Below are positions 9,201-17,867 of a DNA stretch of 64,000 nt, one piece after another (within the stretch, counting starts at the first letter, position 1; each line of letters opens with the position of its first letter). The stretch covers positions 1,426,001 to 1,490,000 of the forward strand of contig NZ_CP007509.1 in NCBI RefSeq assembly GCF_000661915.1, in the 5' to 3' direction. Under the pieces are notes generated by a model that was given only the letters and a program-made list of their open reading frames with translations, was not told where the DNA came from and did not search any database. This DNA comes from Stutzerimonas decontaminans (lineage in GTDB: Bacteria > Pseudomonadota > Gammaproteobacteria > Pseudomonadales > Pseudomonadaceae). A program made the translations under genes and the position numbers.

Positions 9201-10322
9201 GTGTATAACGTCGTCATCAGCGGTACCGGCCTTTACACCCCTGCCAACAGTATTTCCAACGATGAACTGGTGGAGTCCTTCAACACCTACGTTCACCGCT
9301 TCAACAGCGAGAACGCCGCCGCCATCGAGGCCGGCGAGATCCAGCCGCTGCCCGAGTCGAGTTCGGCATTCATCGAAAAGGCCTCCGGCATCAGGAGCCG
9401 TTACGTCACCGACAAAGCCGGGATTCTCGACCCCGAGCGCATGGTTCCGCGGATTCCCGAGCGCAGCAACAACGAGTGGTCGATTCTCTGCGAAATGTCG
9501 GTCAAGGCGGCAGAAGAAGCGTTGGCCCGTGCCGGCAAGACGGCAGCCGACATCGACGGCGTGATCGTCGCCTGCTCCAACTTGCAGCGCGCCTATCCCG
9601 CCATTGCCATCGAGGTGCAGGCCGCATTGGGCATCAAAGGCTTCGGCTTCGACATGAACGTCGCCTGCTCGTCGGCTACCTTCGGCATCCAGAACGCGGT
9701 CAACAGCATCAAGCTGGGTCAGGCGCGCGCGATTCTGATGGTCAACCCGGAAATCTGCACCGGGCATATGAACTTCCGCGATCGTGACAGCCATTTCATT
9801 TTCGGCGACGCCTGCACAGCGGTAATCATCGAGCGCGAAGATCTGGCAACCTCCGAGCATCAGTGGGAAGTGCTCAGCACCAAGCTGGTGACTGAGTTTT
9901 CCAACAACATCCGCAACAACTTCGGCTTTCTCAATCGCGCCGCTGAAGAGCACATGAACGACCCGGACAAGCTGTTCATCCAGGAAGGGCGCAAGGTGTT
10001 CAAGGAAGTCTGCCCGATGGTGGCGGAGCTGATCGGCGAGCACCTGGGCGAGAACGGCATCGCTGTGGAATCGGTGAAGCGCTTCTGGCTGCACCAGGCC
10101 AACCTGAACATGAATCACCTGATCGTGCGCAAGCTGCTCGGCCGCGATGCCTCCGAGGACGAGGCTCCGGTGATCCTCGATACCTATGCCAACACCAGTT
10201 CGGCTGGCTCGGTGATCGCCTTCCACAAGCATCAGGACGATCTGCCGAGCGGCAGCCTCGGTGTGCTCAGCTCATTCGGCGCGGGTTACTCGATCGGTAG
10301 CGTGATCCTGCGCAAGCGCTGA
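9201..10322 (+). CDS. FabH-like beta-ketoacyl-ACP synthase III
   Basis: Thiolase-fold condensing enzyme, 373 residues from GTG at 9201, which follows GAGAGGAACGACT; the longer ATG frame from 9123 adds a non-conserved tail. The Cys-His-Asn triad of type III synthases is present: Cys156 in NVACSSAT, His298 in LHQANLNM and Asn331 in YANTSSAGS. It is about 50 residues longer than housekeeping FabH, with an insertion after the N-terminal strand, so it may be a specialised synthase (for example one using medium-chain acyl-CoA) rather than the main initiator of fatty acid synthesis. Not in an operon with fab genes. Confidence 0.85.
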   Translation: MYNVVISGTGLYTPANSISNDELVESFNTYVHRFNSENAAAIEAGEIQPLPESSSAFIEKASGIRSRYVTDKAGILDPERMVPRIPERSNNEWSILCEMSVKAAEEALARAGKTAADIDGVIVACSNLQRAYPAIAIEVQAALGIKGFGFDMNVACSSATFGIQNAVNSIKLGQARAILMVNPEICTGHMNFRDRDSHFIFGDACTAVIIEREDLATSEHQWEVLSTKLVTEFSNNIRNNFGFLNRAAEEHMNDPDKLFIQEGRKVFKEVCPMVAELIGEHLGENGIAVESVKRFWLHQANLNMNHLIVRKLLGRDASEDEAPVILDTYANTSSAGSVIAFHKHQDDLPSGSLGVLSSFGAGYSIGSVILRKR

Positions 10323-10340
10323 TTCCCACTCCTGACCGGA

Positions 10341-10748
10341 TCAGCCGGTCAGCTCACGCATTCGGCGCAGCACGGCGGTCATGCCGTTGCTGCGCGATGG
10401 TGACAGTTGCCGCGAAAGGCCGAGGCGGCTGAACCAGTCGGCCATGTCCACCGCCGCCAGCTCGCCCGCATCCAGACCGTTCACCCTCGCCAGCAGTACG
10501 GCCAACAGCCCTCGAATGAGTCGGGCATCACTGGTCGCGCGAAAATGCCATCGACCCGCATGTGGCACACCGACCAGCCACACGTGACTTTCGCAGCCCG
10601 ATACCAGATTGGCATCGCTGCGCTCACTCTCGCTCAGCGGCTCCAGCCGCTCACCCCACTGCATCAGCAGGCGCGCGCGCTGCTCCCAGCCGGATGCCTG
10701 AGTGAATGCGTCCAGCGCCTCGACGGCGGCCTGCGGCAAATCAGTCAT
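10341..10748 (-). CDS. SufE/CsdE-type sulfur acceptor
   Basis: 135-residue partner of a type II cysteine desulfurase. The acceptor cysteine is Cys52 in LVSGCESHVWL. It lies directly after, and overlaps by 4 bp, the desulfurase gene csdA, as in csdA-csdE of enterobacteria. It should take persulfide from the desulfurase and pass it on to Fe-S assembly or sulfur-transfer proteins. No suf or isc scaffold gene is nearby, so the downstream acceptor is unknown. Confidence 0.9.
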   Translation of the reverse strand: MTDLPQAAVEALDAFTQASGWEQRARLLMQWGERLEPLSESERSDANLVSGCESHVWLVGVPHAGRWHFRATSDARLIRGLLAVLLARVNGLDAGELAAVDMADWFSRLGLSRQLSPSRSNGMTAVLRRMRELTG

Positions 10749-11950
10749 CGCAGCAGCTCCAGAGACTGATCCAGGGCGCTGAAGAACCGCTCGAGATCAG
10801 TGCCATCGTTGTACAACCCGAGCGAGACGCGGGTTGCACCATCCAGACCGAGGTGCTTCATCAGCGGCATGGCGCAGTGATTGCCGCTGCGCACGGCAAT
10901 GCCCTGCTCGGTGAGCAAATGGCCGAGGTCGGAGTGGTGCACGCCGTCGACAACGAAGCTGGCCAGGGCGAGCTGCGGCGAGCCGAGCAGGCGAATGCCG
11001 CTGCGTTCGGAGAGGCCGGCGAGCAGCTGATCGTGCAGCGCCTGTTCATGACGGTCGATAGCAGTGAGGTCGAGCGCGGCAAGATAGTCCAGCGTCGCGC
11101 CGAGGCCAATGGCGCCAGAGATTGGCGGCGTGCCGGCCTCGAAACCCAGTGGCGCGGCATGGAATTCGGCACTCTGATAGTCGGCGATGCGCACCATCTC
11201 GCCGCCGAACTGCCAGTGGCGCAGCTGCAGCAATGATTCGCCGCGGCCATACAGTGCGCCGACACCATCCGGCCCGTAGAGCTTGTGGCTCGACAGCACG
11301 TAGAAATCGCAACCCAGCGTGGTCATGTCGTGGCGCCCATGAACCACGCCTTGGGCACCGTCGACGACGGTCAACGCACCCTGCGCCTTGGCCAGACGCA
11401 GCAGCTCGTCGAGCGGCTGCCAGCAGCCGAGAACGTTGGACAGCTGGCTCACTGCCAACAGGCGCGTACGCGGCCCGATCAGCTCGGCAGCCGCGGCCAG
11501 ATCGATGCGGCCGGCGCTATCGATTGGTAGCACCTGAAGCCTGGCATTGCGCCGTTTGGCCAGCTGTTGCCAGGGCAGCAGGTTGGCGTGATGTTCGAGG
11601 GCGCTGATGACGATCTCGTCACCGGCTCCGATCAGATGTTCCAGCCCGTAGGCAAGCAGGTTGAGCGCTTCGGTGGCACCGCGGGTGAAGACGATTTCGG
11701 TAGGGCAAGCCGCATGCAGCCACTTGGCGACCTTGATGCGCGCGGCCTCGTAGGCACGAGTGGCGCGTTCGGCGGGCTGATGCTGGGCGCGGTGCACGTT
11801 GGCCGCACCGCAGGTGTAATAGCCGCTGAGGGCATCGATCAGCGCCTGCGGCTTCTGGGCCGTGGCGGCGCTGTCGAGATAGGTCTGGCCTTGCGCTTCG
11901 AGTACCGCCAGGGCAGGGAAGTCAGCGCGCCAGGGAGAGAACAGGGCCAT
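10745..11950 (-). CDS. csdA: Type II cysteine desulfurase (CsdA/SufS)
   Basis: PLP enzyme converting cysteine to alanine and enzyme-bound persulfide. 401 residues from the ATG at 11950, which has GGAGG ten bases upstream; the frame to 11998 lacks a good site. PLP lysine is Lys223 in LSSHKLYGPDG and the active cysteine is Cys359 in VRSGNHCAMPLM, the short-loop arrangement of group II desulfurases that need a SufE partner. The partner gene follows with a 4-bp overlap. CsdA and SufS cannot be told apart with certainty by eye. Confidence 0.92.
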   Translation of the reverse strand: MALFSPWRADFPALAVLEAQGQTYLDSAATAQKPQALIDALSGYYTCGAANVHRAQHQPAERATRAYEAARIKVAKWLHAACPTEIVFTRGATEALNLLAYGLEHLIGAGDEIVISALEHHANLLPWQQLAKRRNARLQVLPIDSAGRIDLAAAAELIGPRTRLLAVSQLSNVLGCWQPLDELLRLAKAQGALTVVDGAQGVVHGRHDMTTLGCDFYVLSSHKLYGPDGVGALYGRGESLLQLRHWQFGGEMVRIADYQSAEFHAAPLGFEAGTPPISGAIGLGATLDYLAALDLTAIDRHEQALHDQLLAGLSERSGIRLLGSPQLALASFVVDGVHHSDLGHLLTEQGIAVRSGNHCAMPLMKHLGLDGATRVSLGLYNDGTDLERFFSALDQSLELLR

Positions 11951-12024
11951 AAGCGGCAAACCTCCAGCTGCAGGGGATGCGGCAAGGCAGGCGCTCATGG
12001 CTCGCAGCTTGCCGCTGCTCCTGC

Positions 12025-13059
12025 TCAGTTATGCGCGTGCAGCGCCTCGTTCAACTCAATCGCCGACTTGTGGGTCTTGCACTCCACTGCGCCGGTCTGC
12101 GAGTTGCGCCGGAACAGCAGGTCGCTCTGACCGGCCAGTTCGCGGGCCTTGACGACTTTGACCAGCTGATCGTTTTCATCGAGCAGGCTGACCTTGGTGC
12201 CGGCAGTGATGTACAGACCGGACTCCACGGTGTTGCGATCGCCCAGCGGAATGCCGATGCCGGCATTGGCGCCAATCAGGCAGCCTTCGCCAACGGAAAT
12301 GACGATGTTGCCGCCGCCGGACAGGGTACCCATGGTCGAGCAGCCGCCACCCAGGTCCGAGCCCTTGCCGACGAACACGCCGGCCGAGACGCGGCCTTCG
12401 ATCATGCCTGGACCCTGGGTACCGGCATTGAAGTTGATGAAGCCTTCGTGCATTACGGTGGTGCCTTCACCGACGTAGGCGCCGAGGCGCACACGGGCGG
12501 TATCGGCGATGCGCACGCCAGCCGGCACTACGTAGTCGGTCATCTTCGGGAACTTGTCCACCGAGAAGACTTCCAGCAGATCGCCCTTCAGGCGCGCTTC
12601 CAGCTGGCGCTCGGCCAGCTCGCCAAGATCCACGGCACCTTGGTTGGTCCAGGCGACATTGGGCAGCAGCGGGAAGATGCCGGTCAGATTCAGACCATGT
12701 GGCTTGGCCAGGCGGTGGGAGAGCAGGTGCAGCTTGAGGTAAGCCTCGGGGGTTGAGCTCAGTGGCGCGTCGTCAGCCAGTAGAGTGGCGACCAGCGGGC
12801 GCTGGCTCTCGGCCAGACGGGTCAGCAGGGCGTACTGTGTGGCATCGAGCGGCTTGAGTGCATCGGCCAGCTGGGCGGCCTGGCTGGTGGTGATAGTGAT
12901 CGCCTGGTTGCCACCGGCATAGCCAAGCAGCGGAGTAACCGCGGCAACCAGCTCGCCGGCTGGCTGCAGCAGCGGCTGTGCATAGAAGACTTCCAACCAG
13001 TCGCCCTGGCGGTTCTGGGTGCCAACGCCAAAGGCGAGGCTGAATAGGGTTGCGGACAT
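12025..13059 (-). CDS. dapD: Tetrahydrodipicolinate N-succinyltransferase
   Basis: Third committed step of the succinylase route to diaminopimelate and lysine: succinyl-CoA plus tetrahydrodipicolinate. 344 residues, the long pseudomonad form. The C-terminal half is a left-handed beta helix built from hexapeptide repeats (RIADTARVRLGAYVGEG, GGGCSTMGTLSGGGNIVISVG shortened here to their cores). It shares the biosynthetic theme with dapC (14534-15730, minus) on the same strand, with yffB and a thioredoxin-like gene between them. Confidence 0.96.
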   Translation of the reverse strand: MSATLFSLAFGVGTQNRQGDWLEVFYAQPLLQPAGELVAAVTPLLGYAGGNQAITITTSQAAQLADALKPLDATQYALLTRLAESQRPLVATLLADDAPLSSTPEAYLKLHLLSHRLAKPHGLNLTGIFPLLPNVAWTNQGAVDLGELAERQLEARLKGDLLEVFSVDKFPKMTDYVVPAGVRIADTARVRLGAYVGEGTTVMHEGFINFNAGTQGPGMIEGRVSAGVFVGKGSDLGGGCSTMGTLSGGGNIVISVGEGCLIGANAGIGIPLGDRNTVESGLYITAGTKVSLLDENDQLVKVVKARELAGQSDLLFRRNSQTGAVECKTHKSAIELNEALHAHN

Positions 13060-13104
13060 AGGATTTCCTTTTTTTGTCGGCCGCGCCGTCTGGTGGGCGG
13101 CTAT

Positions 13105-13476
13105 TCAGTTCGGCGCTGCCACCTGGGCAGCGTAAAGATCGGGCTTGAAGCCAATCAGGGTCTTACCGCCCAGGTCGAGTACCGGGCGTTTTATCATCGA
13201 CGGTTGGGCCAACATCAGCTCGATGGCCCGGGCCTGGTCAAAATCGGCCTTGGCAGCGTCGTCCAGTTTGCGGAAGGTGGTGCCTGCACGGTTGAGAATG
13301 GTCTGCCAGCCGTGTTCATTGCACCAGGCTTCCAGATGGGCGCGGTCTATGCCGACGCTCTTGTAGTCGTGGAAGTCGTAGTCCAGTCCGTGTTCGTCGA
13401 GCCAGGTACGGGCCTTTTTCATCGTGTCGCAGGCTTTGATTCCGTATAGGCACAACCGCTGATCTGATTCGGACAT
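13105..13476 (-). CDS. yffB: ArsC/Spx-family protein YffB
   Basis: 123-residue thioredoxin-fold protein of the arsenate-reductase-like family. It has a single N-terminal cysteine in LYGIKACDTMKKA, the pattern of YffB rather than of Spx (CxxC) or of true ArsC. The gene is classically found beside dap genes, and here it lies just upstream of dapD on the same strand. The cellular substrate is not known; glutathione-dependent thiol reduction has been suggested for the family. Confidence 0.88.
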   Translation of the reverse strand: MSESDQRLCLYGIKACDTMKKARTWLDEHGLDYDFHDYKSVGIDRAHLEAWCNEHGWQTILNRAGTTFRKLDDAAKADFDQARAIELMLAQPSMIKRPVLDLGGKTLIGFKPDLYAAQVAAPN

Positions 13477-13611
13477 AAACGACTCTCCAAGGCTCCTGCA
13501 AAACTGGACGGCGGATTATGCCATGCCTCGTCGGATGATGGACCGCGGAGCGCGCCCGGCAGGTCAAGCATTCCGGGAGGTGGTGCTACGGATGCCATGG
13601 AGACGCGACGT

Positions 13612-13941
13612 TCAGGCCTTTCCTGCTTCGCCCAGCGCTTGATCGATTGCATGCTTGTGCTCCGGTCGCACGACGCGTCCCAGCTCCTGGCCGTTCTGCA
13701 GCAGGATCAGGGTTGGCCAGAGCTTCACCCGAAACGACCGCCCCAACGGGCGGCCCGGACCGTCCTCGATCTTCAGGTGACTGATGCCCGACCGGTCGGC
13801 CAGTGCCTCGGCGATCCGTGGCTGGGCGGCACGGCAATGTCCGCACCAGGCGGTGCCGAACTCCAGCAGCACCGGTCCGTGCATGGCATCCACCGCCTCG
13901 CGGCTGGGTTCGGTTTGCGCATAGTGTTCAGTTATTTTCAT
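13612..13941 (-). CDS. Thioredoxin-like protein with CGHC motif
   Basis: 109 residues from ATG at 13941 preceded by GGAGAACTCACC; the longer frame to 14190 has no ribosome site. The redox motif is WCGHC (Cys33, Cys36), the dithiol spacing of thioredoxins but with His as in protein disulfide isomerase. A conserved cis-proline region WPTLILLQNG follows. No signal peptide, so cytoplasmic. A role in general thiol reduction or peroxide defence is likely but not shown. Confidence 0.88.
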   Translation of the reverse strand: MKITEHYAQTEPSREAVDAMHGPVLLEFGTAWCGHCRAAQPRIAEALADRSGISHLKIEDGPGRPLGRSFRVKLWPTLILLQNGQELGRVVRPEHKHAIDQALGEAGKA

Positions 13942-14068
13942 GGTGAGTTCTCCAGCTACCCGTTCAGCTTCGAGCCTGCTGCCGGACTGTCGTTCAGCCA
14001 CTGATCTCGACCTTTTACAGCGATGGTGTTGTCCATTGATGACAATCGCAACGGTGAGGTGAAGAGTA

Positions 14069-14314
14069 ATGGCACGCAAGCATTTCGAGAATTTCGAGGC
14101 GATATCTTCGGCGGTGCCCGCCGAGGATGCGTTCGAAGCGGTTATAGCTATCAAGCGACGCGACAGCGACGAGCATCTGCAGGTGTTCAAGGTTGCCGAT
14201 GGCCGCCGCTACGACCTGGCCTCCGAAGCCGATGCGATCGCCGAGGCGGCATTGACTAAAGTGATAGAGGTCAGCGACGAAGGTGAGCTGATCTGGGAAG
14301 AACATGCCATCTGA
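14069..14314 (+). CDS. Small conserved hypothetical protein
   Basis: 81 residues with a good GAGGTGAAGAGTA ribosome site. It is strongly acidic (many Glu and Asp) and lacks membrane segments. No family recognised. A second small gene follows after 14 bp with an AGGAGG site, so the two are probably co-transcribed. Confidence 0.7.
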   Translation: MARKHFENFEAISSAVPAEDAFEAVIAIKRRDSDEHLQVFKVADGRRYDLASEADAIAEAALTKVIEVSDEGELIWEEHAI

Positions 14315-14328
14315 ACAGGAGGCAACGT

Positions 14329-14490
14329 ATGAGCGACCACGACGAGCGAACCGGACCGACCAATGAGCAGGCGCATCCAGAGCCCCGTGACGAACATCCG
14401 AGCGCAGACGTGCCGGAGCACATGAAGCCGGAAAACCTGGAAAAGCTGCGTAACTACGGCAAGGATGCGATCCCGCCAGGGGTCGCCTGA
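14329..14490 (+). CDS. Small hydrophilic protein, 53 residues
   Basis: Short gene preceded by AGGAGGCAACGT and starting ATG at 14329. The product begins MSDHDERTGP and ends KNYG-like (LEKLRNYGKDAIPPGVA); it is rich in Asp, Glu, His and Pro and likely unstructured in its first half. The good ribosome site, tight spacing after the previous gene and chromosomal codon use support it as real. Function unknown. Confidence 0.6.
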   Translation: MSDHDERTGPTNEQAHPEPRDEHPSADVPEHMKPENLEKLRNYGKDAIPPGVA

Positions 14491-14533
14491 GCTTGGGCGA
14501 GCCGGGCGGTTTGGCCGCCGCCCGGCGTTGTGA

Positions 14534-15730
14534 TCAGAGCGACTCGATGAAGTGGCGAATGCGTTGCGCCGCTTCGATGCATTCGGCCAGAGGGGCGACC
14601 AATGCCATGCGGACGCGGCCGGCGCCCGGTGAGATGCCGTCCACTTCGCGTGACAGGTAGGAGCCAGGCACCACCGTCACATGTTCTCGCGCGAACAGCT
14701 CGCGGGTGAACTGCTGGTCATCCATTGGCGTCTTCGGCCACAGATAGAAACCACCGTCCGGACGTTGTACGTCCATGACCGGCGCGAGTATTTCCAGCAC
14801 GGCATCGAACTTGGCGCGATACAGCTCGCGGTTGGCGCGCACGTGAATCTCGTCGCTCCAGGCAGCAATACTCGCCAGCTGGGTCTGCACGGGCATGGCG
14901 CAGCCATGGTAGGTGCGGTAGAGCAGGAAAGCCTTGAGGATCTCGGCGTCGCCGGCGACGAAGCCTGAGCGCAGCCCCGGCAGGTTCGAGCGCTTCGACA
15001 GGCTATGAAATACCACGCAGCGTTTGTAATCGTCGCGGCCCAGTGCAGCGCATGCGGTGAGCAGGCCTGCAGGCGGATTGGCCTCGTCGAAGTACAGCTC
15101 GCTGTAGCACTCGTCGGCGGCAATGACGAAGTCGTACTGGTCGGCCAGGGCGATCAGCTTTTTCAGCGTCTCTAGTGGCACCAGCGCGCCGGTCGGGTTG
15201 CCCGGCGAGCAGAGGAAGAGAATCTGGCAGCGCTGCCAGACATCTGCCGGCACGGCATCGAAGTCCGGGTTGAAGCCGTTCTGCTCCAGACATGGCAGGT
15301 AATGCGGTGTGGCCCCAGCCAGCAGCGCTGCACCTTCATAGATCTGATAGAACGGGTTGGGGCTGACCACCAGTCCATTGGTGTTGCGATCGACCACGGC
15401 CTGGGTGAAGGCGAACAGGGCTTCGCGGGTGCCATTTACCGGCAGTACGTGCTGCCCCGGGTCCACTGCGTCTGCGGCGAGGCCGAAGCGCCGCTCGCAC
15501 CAGCGTGCAATCGCTTCGCGCAGCGCCGGGATGCCTAGGGTGGTCGGGTACACGGCCAGCTGATCGAGATTGTCCGCCAGCGCCTGAGCAACGAAGTCCG
15601 GCGAGCGATGCTTCGGCTCGCCAATCGACAAGGCGATGGCGCGTTTGTCAGCCGGAGGCTGTGCGCCCGCCAACAGGCCGCGCAGTTTCTCGAAGGGGTA
15701 GGGGTGCAGCAGATTCAGGGCGTTGTTCAT
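14534..15730 (-). CDS. dapC: Succinyldiaminopimelate transaminase
   Basis: Class I/II PLP aminotransferase, 398 residues, that converts N-succinyl-2-amino-6-ketopimelate to N-succinyl-LL-diaminopimelate, the step after DapD. The PLP lysine lies in HSLSKRSNLPGLRSGF. The N-terminal HPYPFEKLRGLLAG and IALSIGEPKH motifs are those of pseudomonad DapC rather than of aspartate aminotransferase. Same strand as dapD, separated by about 0.8 kb. Confidence 0.93.
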   Translation of the reverse strand: MNNALNLLHPYPFEKLRGLLAGAQPPADKRAIALSIGEPKHRSPDFVAQALADNLDQLAVYPTTLGIPALREAIARWCERRFGLAADAVDPGQHVLPVNGTREALFAFTQAVVDRNTNGLVVSPNPFYQIYEGAALLAGATPHYLPCLEQNGFNPDFDAVPADVWQRCQILFLCSPGNPTGALVPLETLKKLIALADQYDFVIAADECYSELYFDEANPPAGLLTACAALGRDDYKRCVVFHSLSKRSNLPGLRSGFVAGDAEILKAFLLYRTYHGCAMPVQTQLASIAAWSDEIHVRANRELYRAKFDAVLEILAPVMDVQRPDGGFYLWPKTPMDDQQFTRELFAREHVTVVPGSYLSREVDGISPGAGRVRMALVAPLAECIEAAQRIRHFIESL

Positions 15731-15781
15731 GGATGCAGTTCTTTCAGGATGAGCGCGGCGAACGCCCCGCAGTCGTGGAGA

Positions 15782-16447
15782 TCAGTCGTCGCGTGCGCCG
15801 CCGTAGTAGGCACAGCCGCGCCATGTCTGGCCATCGAGACGGAGTTCGGCGCTCAGGTGGCTGACGGTGCCGCTGGCACTGTCGACGCAACGCTGCGGCG
15901 CGACCCAGAGGTCGAGTCGATGTTCATTAGCTTCGCTGGTGAAGCTGAGCTGCCCGCCAGGCAGCTGCTCCTCTAGATAGGGCAGAGCGATCGGCGACTC
16001 ACCTTGGCGCACAAGCAACATGCCGCGCGTGGTCACGGTGAGCATCCAGCCAGGTTCATGCCCGCTGGCGCGAAGGATCAGTTGCTTGAAATTCTCTTCG
16101 TTGCAGCCGTGTCCCTCACGCTGCAAGCGGTAGATGCGGGTTAACGCTAGCTCGCCTTTACCGTTCGGTTTCGTCTGGCTGAGCGTCCCGCGCAGGTCGG
16201 CGAACAACAGGTCCTGATCGCTGGTCATCAATGCCTGGGCTTCATCCTGCAGACCGGAGCTTCCTTCCAGAAGGTTCAGCGTCCGTTGCCCCTGGCAGCT
16301 CTGCAGCTGCAGCTGGCCGTTGACCTGCCGAACCTCGCCCTGCAGCCGTTCGGTTGCAGGTTGTGGTGTGGAGCGATCGGCGAAAAAGGTCTGGCAGCCC
16401 GCCAGGGGCAGGAGCAATAAAGCCAGCAGCAGGCGTGAAGGAGTCAT
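15782..16447 (-). CDS. Putative lipoprotein, COG3650-like
   Basis: 221 residues if started at the ATG at 16447, which gives a clean lipoprotein signal MTPSRLLLALLLLPLAGCQ with Cys18 as the lipidation site. The frame is open up to a TTG at 16504 that overlaps the stop of the upstream gene by 4 bp, so translational coupling from there is also possible. The remainder looks like a beta-rich envelope domain with several cysteines (GHGCNEENF, QRCVDS, WRGCAYYG). Function unknown. Confidence 0.7.
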   Translation of the reverse strand: MTPSRLLLALLLLPLAGCQTFFADRSTPQPATERLQGEVRQVNGQLQLQSCQGQRTLNLLEGSSGLQDEAQALMTSDQDLLFADLRGTLSQTKPNGKGELALTRIYRLQREGHGCNEENFKQLILRASGHEPGWMLTVTTRGMLLVRQGESPIALPYLEEQLPGGQLSFTSEANEHRLDLWVAPQRCVDSASGTVSHLSAELRLDGQTWRGCAYYGGARDD

Positions 16448-16500
16448 CAGGAGGCTCGGCAGGTGTCGGAGGGGCGGCAGCCTGGGGCTGCCGCAACGGT

Positions 16501-17211
16501 TCAATTGCCTTTGACGACCTTGCCGTCGACGCGGCCTTCTTCGAGCATGATCTGGTATTCCTTGCCGTCCTTTTCCACCTGATGCAGGCGGACCAGCAGG
16601 TAGTCCCAGTTCGTGGCGAACCAGAGAATGGTTTCGCGCTTGCTCTGCGTGGGGTCGCGCACGCGTTCTACCTTGATCGCGTCTACCTGACCGGCCTTGG
16701 TGCTGACCTTCTCTTCACCCAGTACACGGAAATCGTAGGTTTCGATCTCGTCGCCGTCGACGACCTGGTAGCTCATGCTTTTCTTGCCGGCGGCCACTTC
16801 GTGCTGCAGGGCCAGCTGGTAGGTCGATTTGTCCAGCAGCCCACGATGCAGCGGCAGCTTCACCGGATCGCCACGGTCACTGCCTTCGACTTGCTTGTTG
16901 TCCCAGTCGAAACGGTGCTCGACACGTTTGCCCTTGCCTAGGCCGCTGCGCTTGAGGCGATAGCTCAACGGCAGGAAGGTGTCGCCTTCGGTGCGGAAGG
17001 TGCTGCGTTCGTTGAGACTGGCAACCAGCATGGAGGCCTCGAAATCCAGCCGCCAGCTGCCATCGTCCAGTCGCTCCAGGCTGCGCTGGGCGGTGCCGCT
17101 GACCGGTACCTGTTTCCAGTCGGCGGTGTAGTTTGCGGAGAAGGGCTTGAGCTCCAGGGCTTGGACCGGCAGGGCCAGCACGGCGAGAGCGAGCAGCAAG
17201 GCGCGACGCAT
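16501..17211 (-). CDS. DUF3108 periplasmic protein
   Basis: 236 residues from the ATG at 17211 (GGAGATAAC just upstream), beginning with a Sec signal that ends PVQA. The mature part matches the DUF3108 pattern (ANYTADWKQVPVSGTAQRSL cut to its core, FRTEGDTFLPLSYRL, and a C-terminal WDYLLVRLHQVEKDGK). It lies directly downstream of purN, 8 bp away, the common pseudomonad arrangement. Function unknown; not evidently linked to purine synthesis. Confidence 0.8.
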   Translation of the reverse strand: MRRALLLALAVLALPVQALELKPFSANYTADWKQVPVSGTAQRSLERLDDGSWRLDFEASMLVASLNERSTFRTEGDTFLPLSYRLKRSGLGKGKRVEHRFDWDNKQVEGSDRGDPVKLPLHRGLLDKSTYQLALQHEVAAGKKSMSYQVVDGDEIETYDFRVLGEEKVSTKAGQVDAIKVERVRDPTQSKRETILWFATNWDYLLVRLHQVEKDGKEYQIMLEEGRVDGKVVKGN

Positions 17212-17219
17212 GTTATCTC

Positions 17220-17867
17220 CTAGATTCTGATCTGATAGCCGGAGGCCGGCAGGGTGACGCCATCCAGCATCGCGCCTTGTTCGGCAAGGCGCAAGCGCCC
17301 CTCGGCGAACCAACGCATGGCCAGCGGGTAGATCTGGTGCTCTGCTGCGTGCACCCGCTGAGTCAACACCTCAATGTTCTCGCCGGGGCTAACCGCAAGG
17401 GCGGCCTGGATCGCTACCGGCCCACCATCGAGCTCCTCCGTGACGAAGTGCACGCTGCATCCGTGCTCGCTGTCGCCCGCTTCGAGCGCTCGTCGGTGGG
17501 TGTCGAGGCCTTTGTACTTGGGCAGTAACGAAGGGTGGATGTTCAGCAGGCGACCGTGGTAATGGCGGACGAAACCTGACGTAAGGATGCGCATGAAACC
17601 GGCCAGAATCACCAGGTCCGGTGCATAACCATCGATCACCTCTATCAGCGCAGCATCGAACGATTCGCGTCCCTCGAACGCCTTGTGATCGAGCACCGCA
17701 GTGGGGAGGCCAGCACTTTGCGCCCGGATCAGGCCAAATGCATCGGCGCGGTTGGAAATCACGGCACGGATGCGTGCCGGATTGCCTTTGGCCTGGCTGT
17801 CGATCAGGGCCTGCAGATTACTGCCGGACCCCGAAATCAATACCACCACATTGCAGGTTGCGGTCAT
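17220..17867 (-). CDS. purN: Phosphoribosylglycinamide formyltransferase 1
   Basis: Formyltetrahydrofolate-dependent GAR transformylase of purine synthesis, 215 residues. Family motifs: NVVVLISGSGSNLQALID at the start, catalytic NIHPSLLPKYKG with Asn-His, and HFVTEELDGGP with the catalytic Asp. Its ATG overlaps the purM stop by one base (TGATG), so the two are translationally coupled. Confidence 0.96.
   Translation of the reverse strand: MTATCNVVVLISGSGSNLQALIDSQAKGNPARIRAVISNRADAFGLIRAQSAGLPTAVLDHKAFEGRESFDAALIEVIDGYAPDLVILAGFMRILTSGFVRHYHGRLLNIHPSLLPKYKGLDTHRRALEAGDSEHGCSVHFVTEELDGGPVAIQAALAVSPGENIEVLTQRVHAAEHQIYPLAMRWFAEGRLRLAEQGAMLDGVTLPASGYQIRI

Noticed and set aside
9090..10232. 380-codon open frame on the minus strand
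   Set aside because: Antisense to the FabH-like gene, whose catalytic triad is intact.
13419..13652. 77-codon minus-strand frame between yffB and the thioredoxin-like gene
   Set aside because: No ribosome site, no conserved look, and it overlaps both neighbours.
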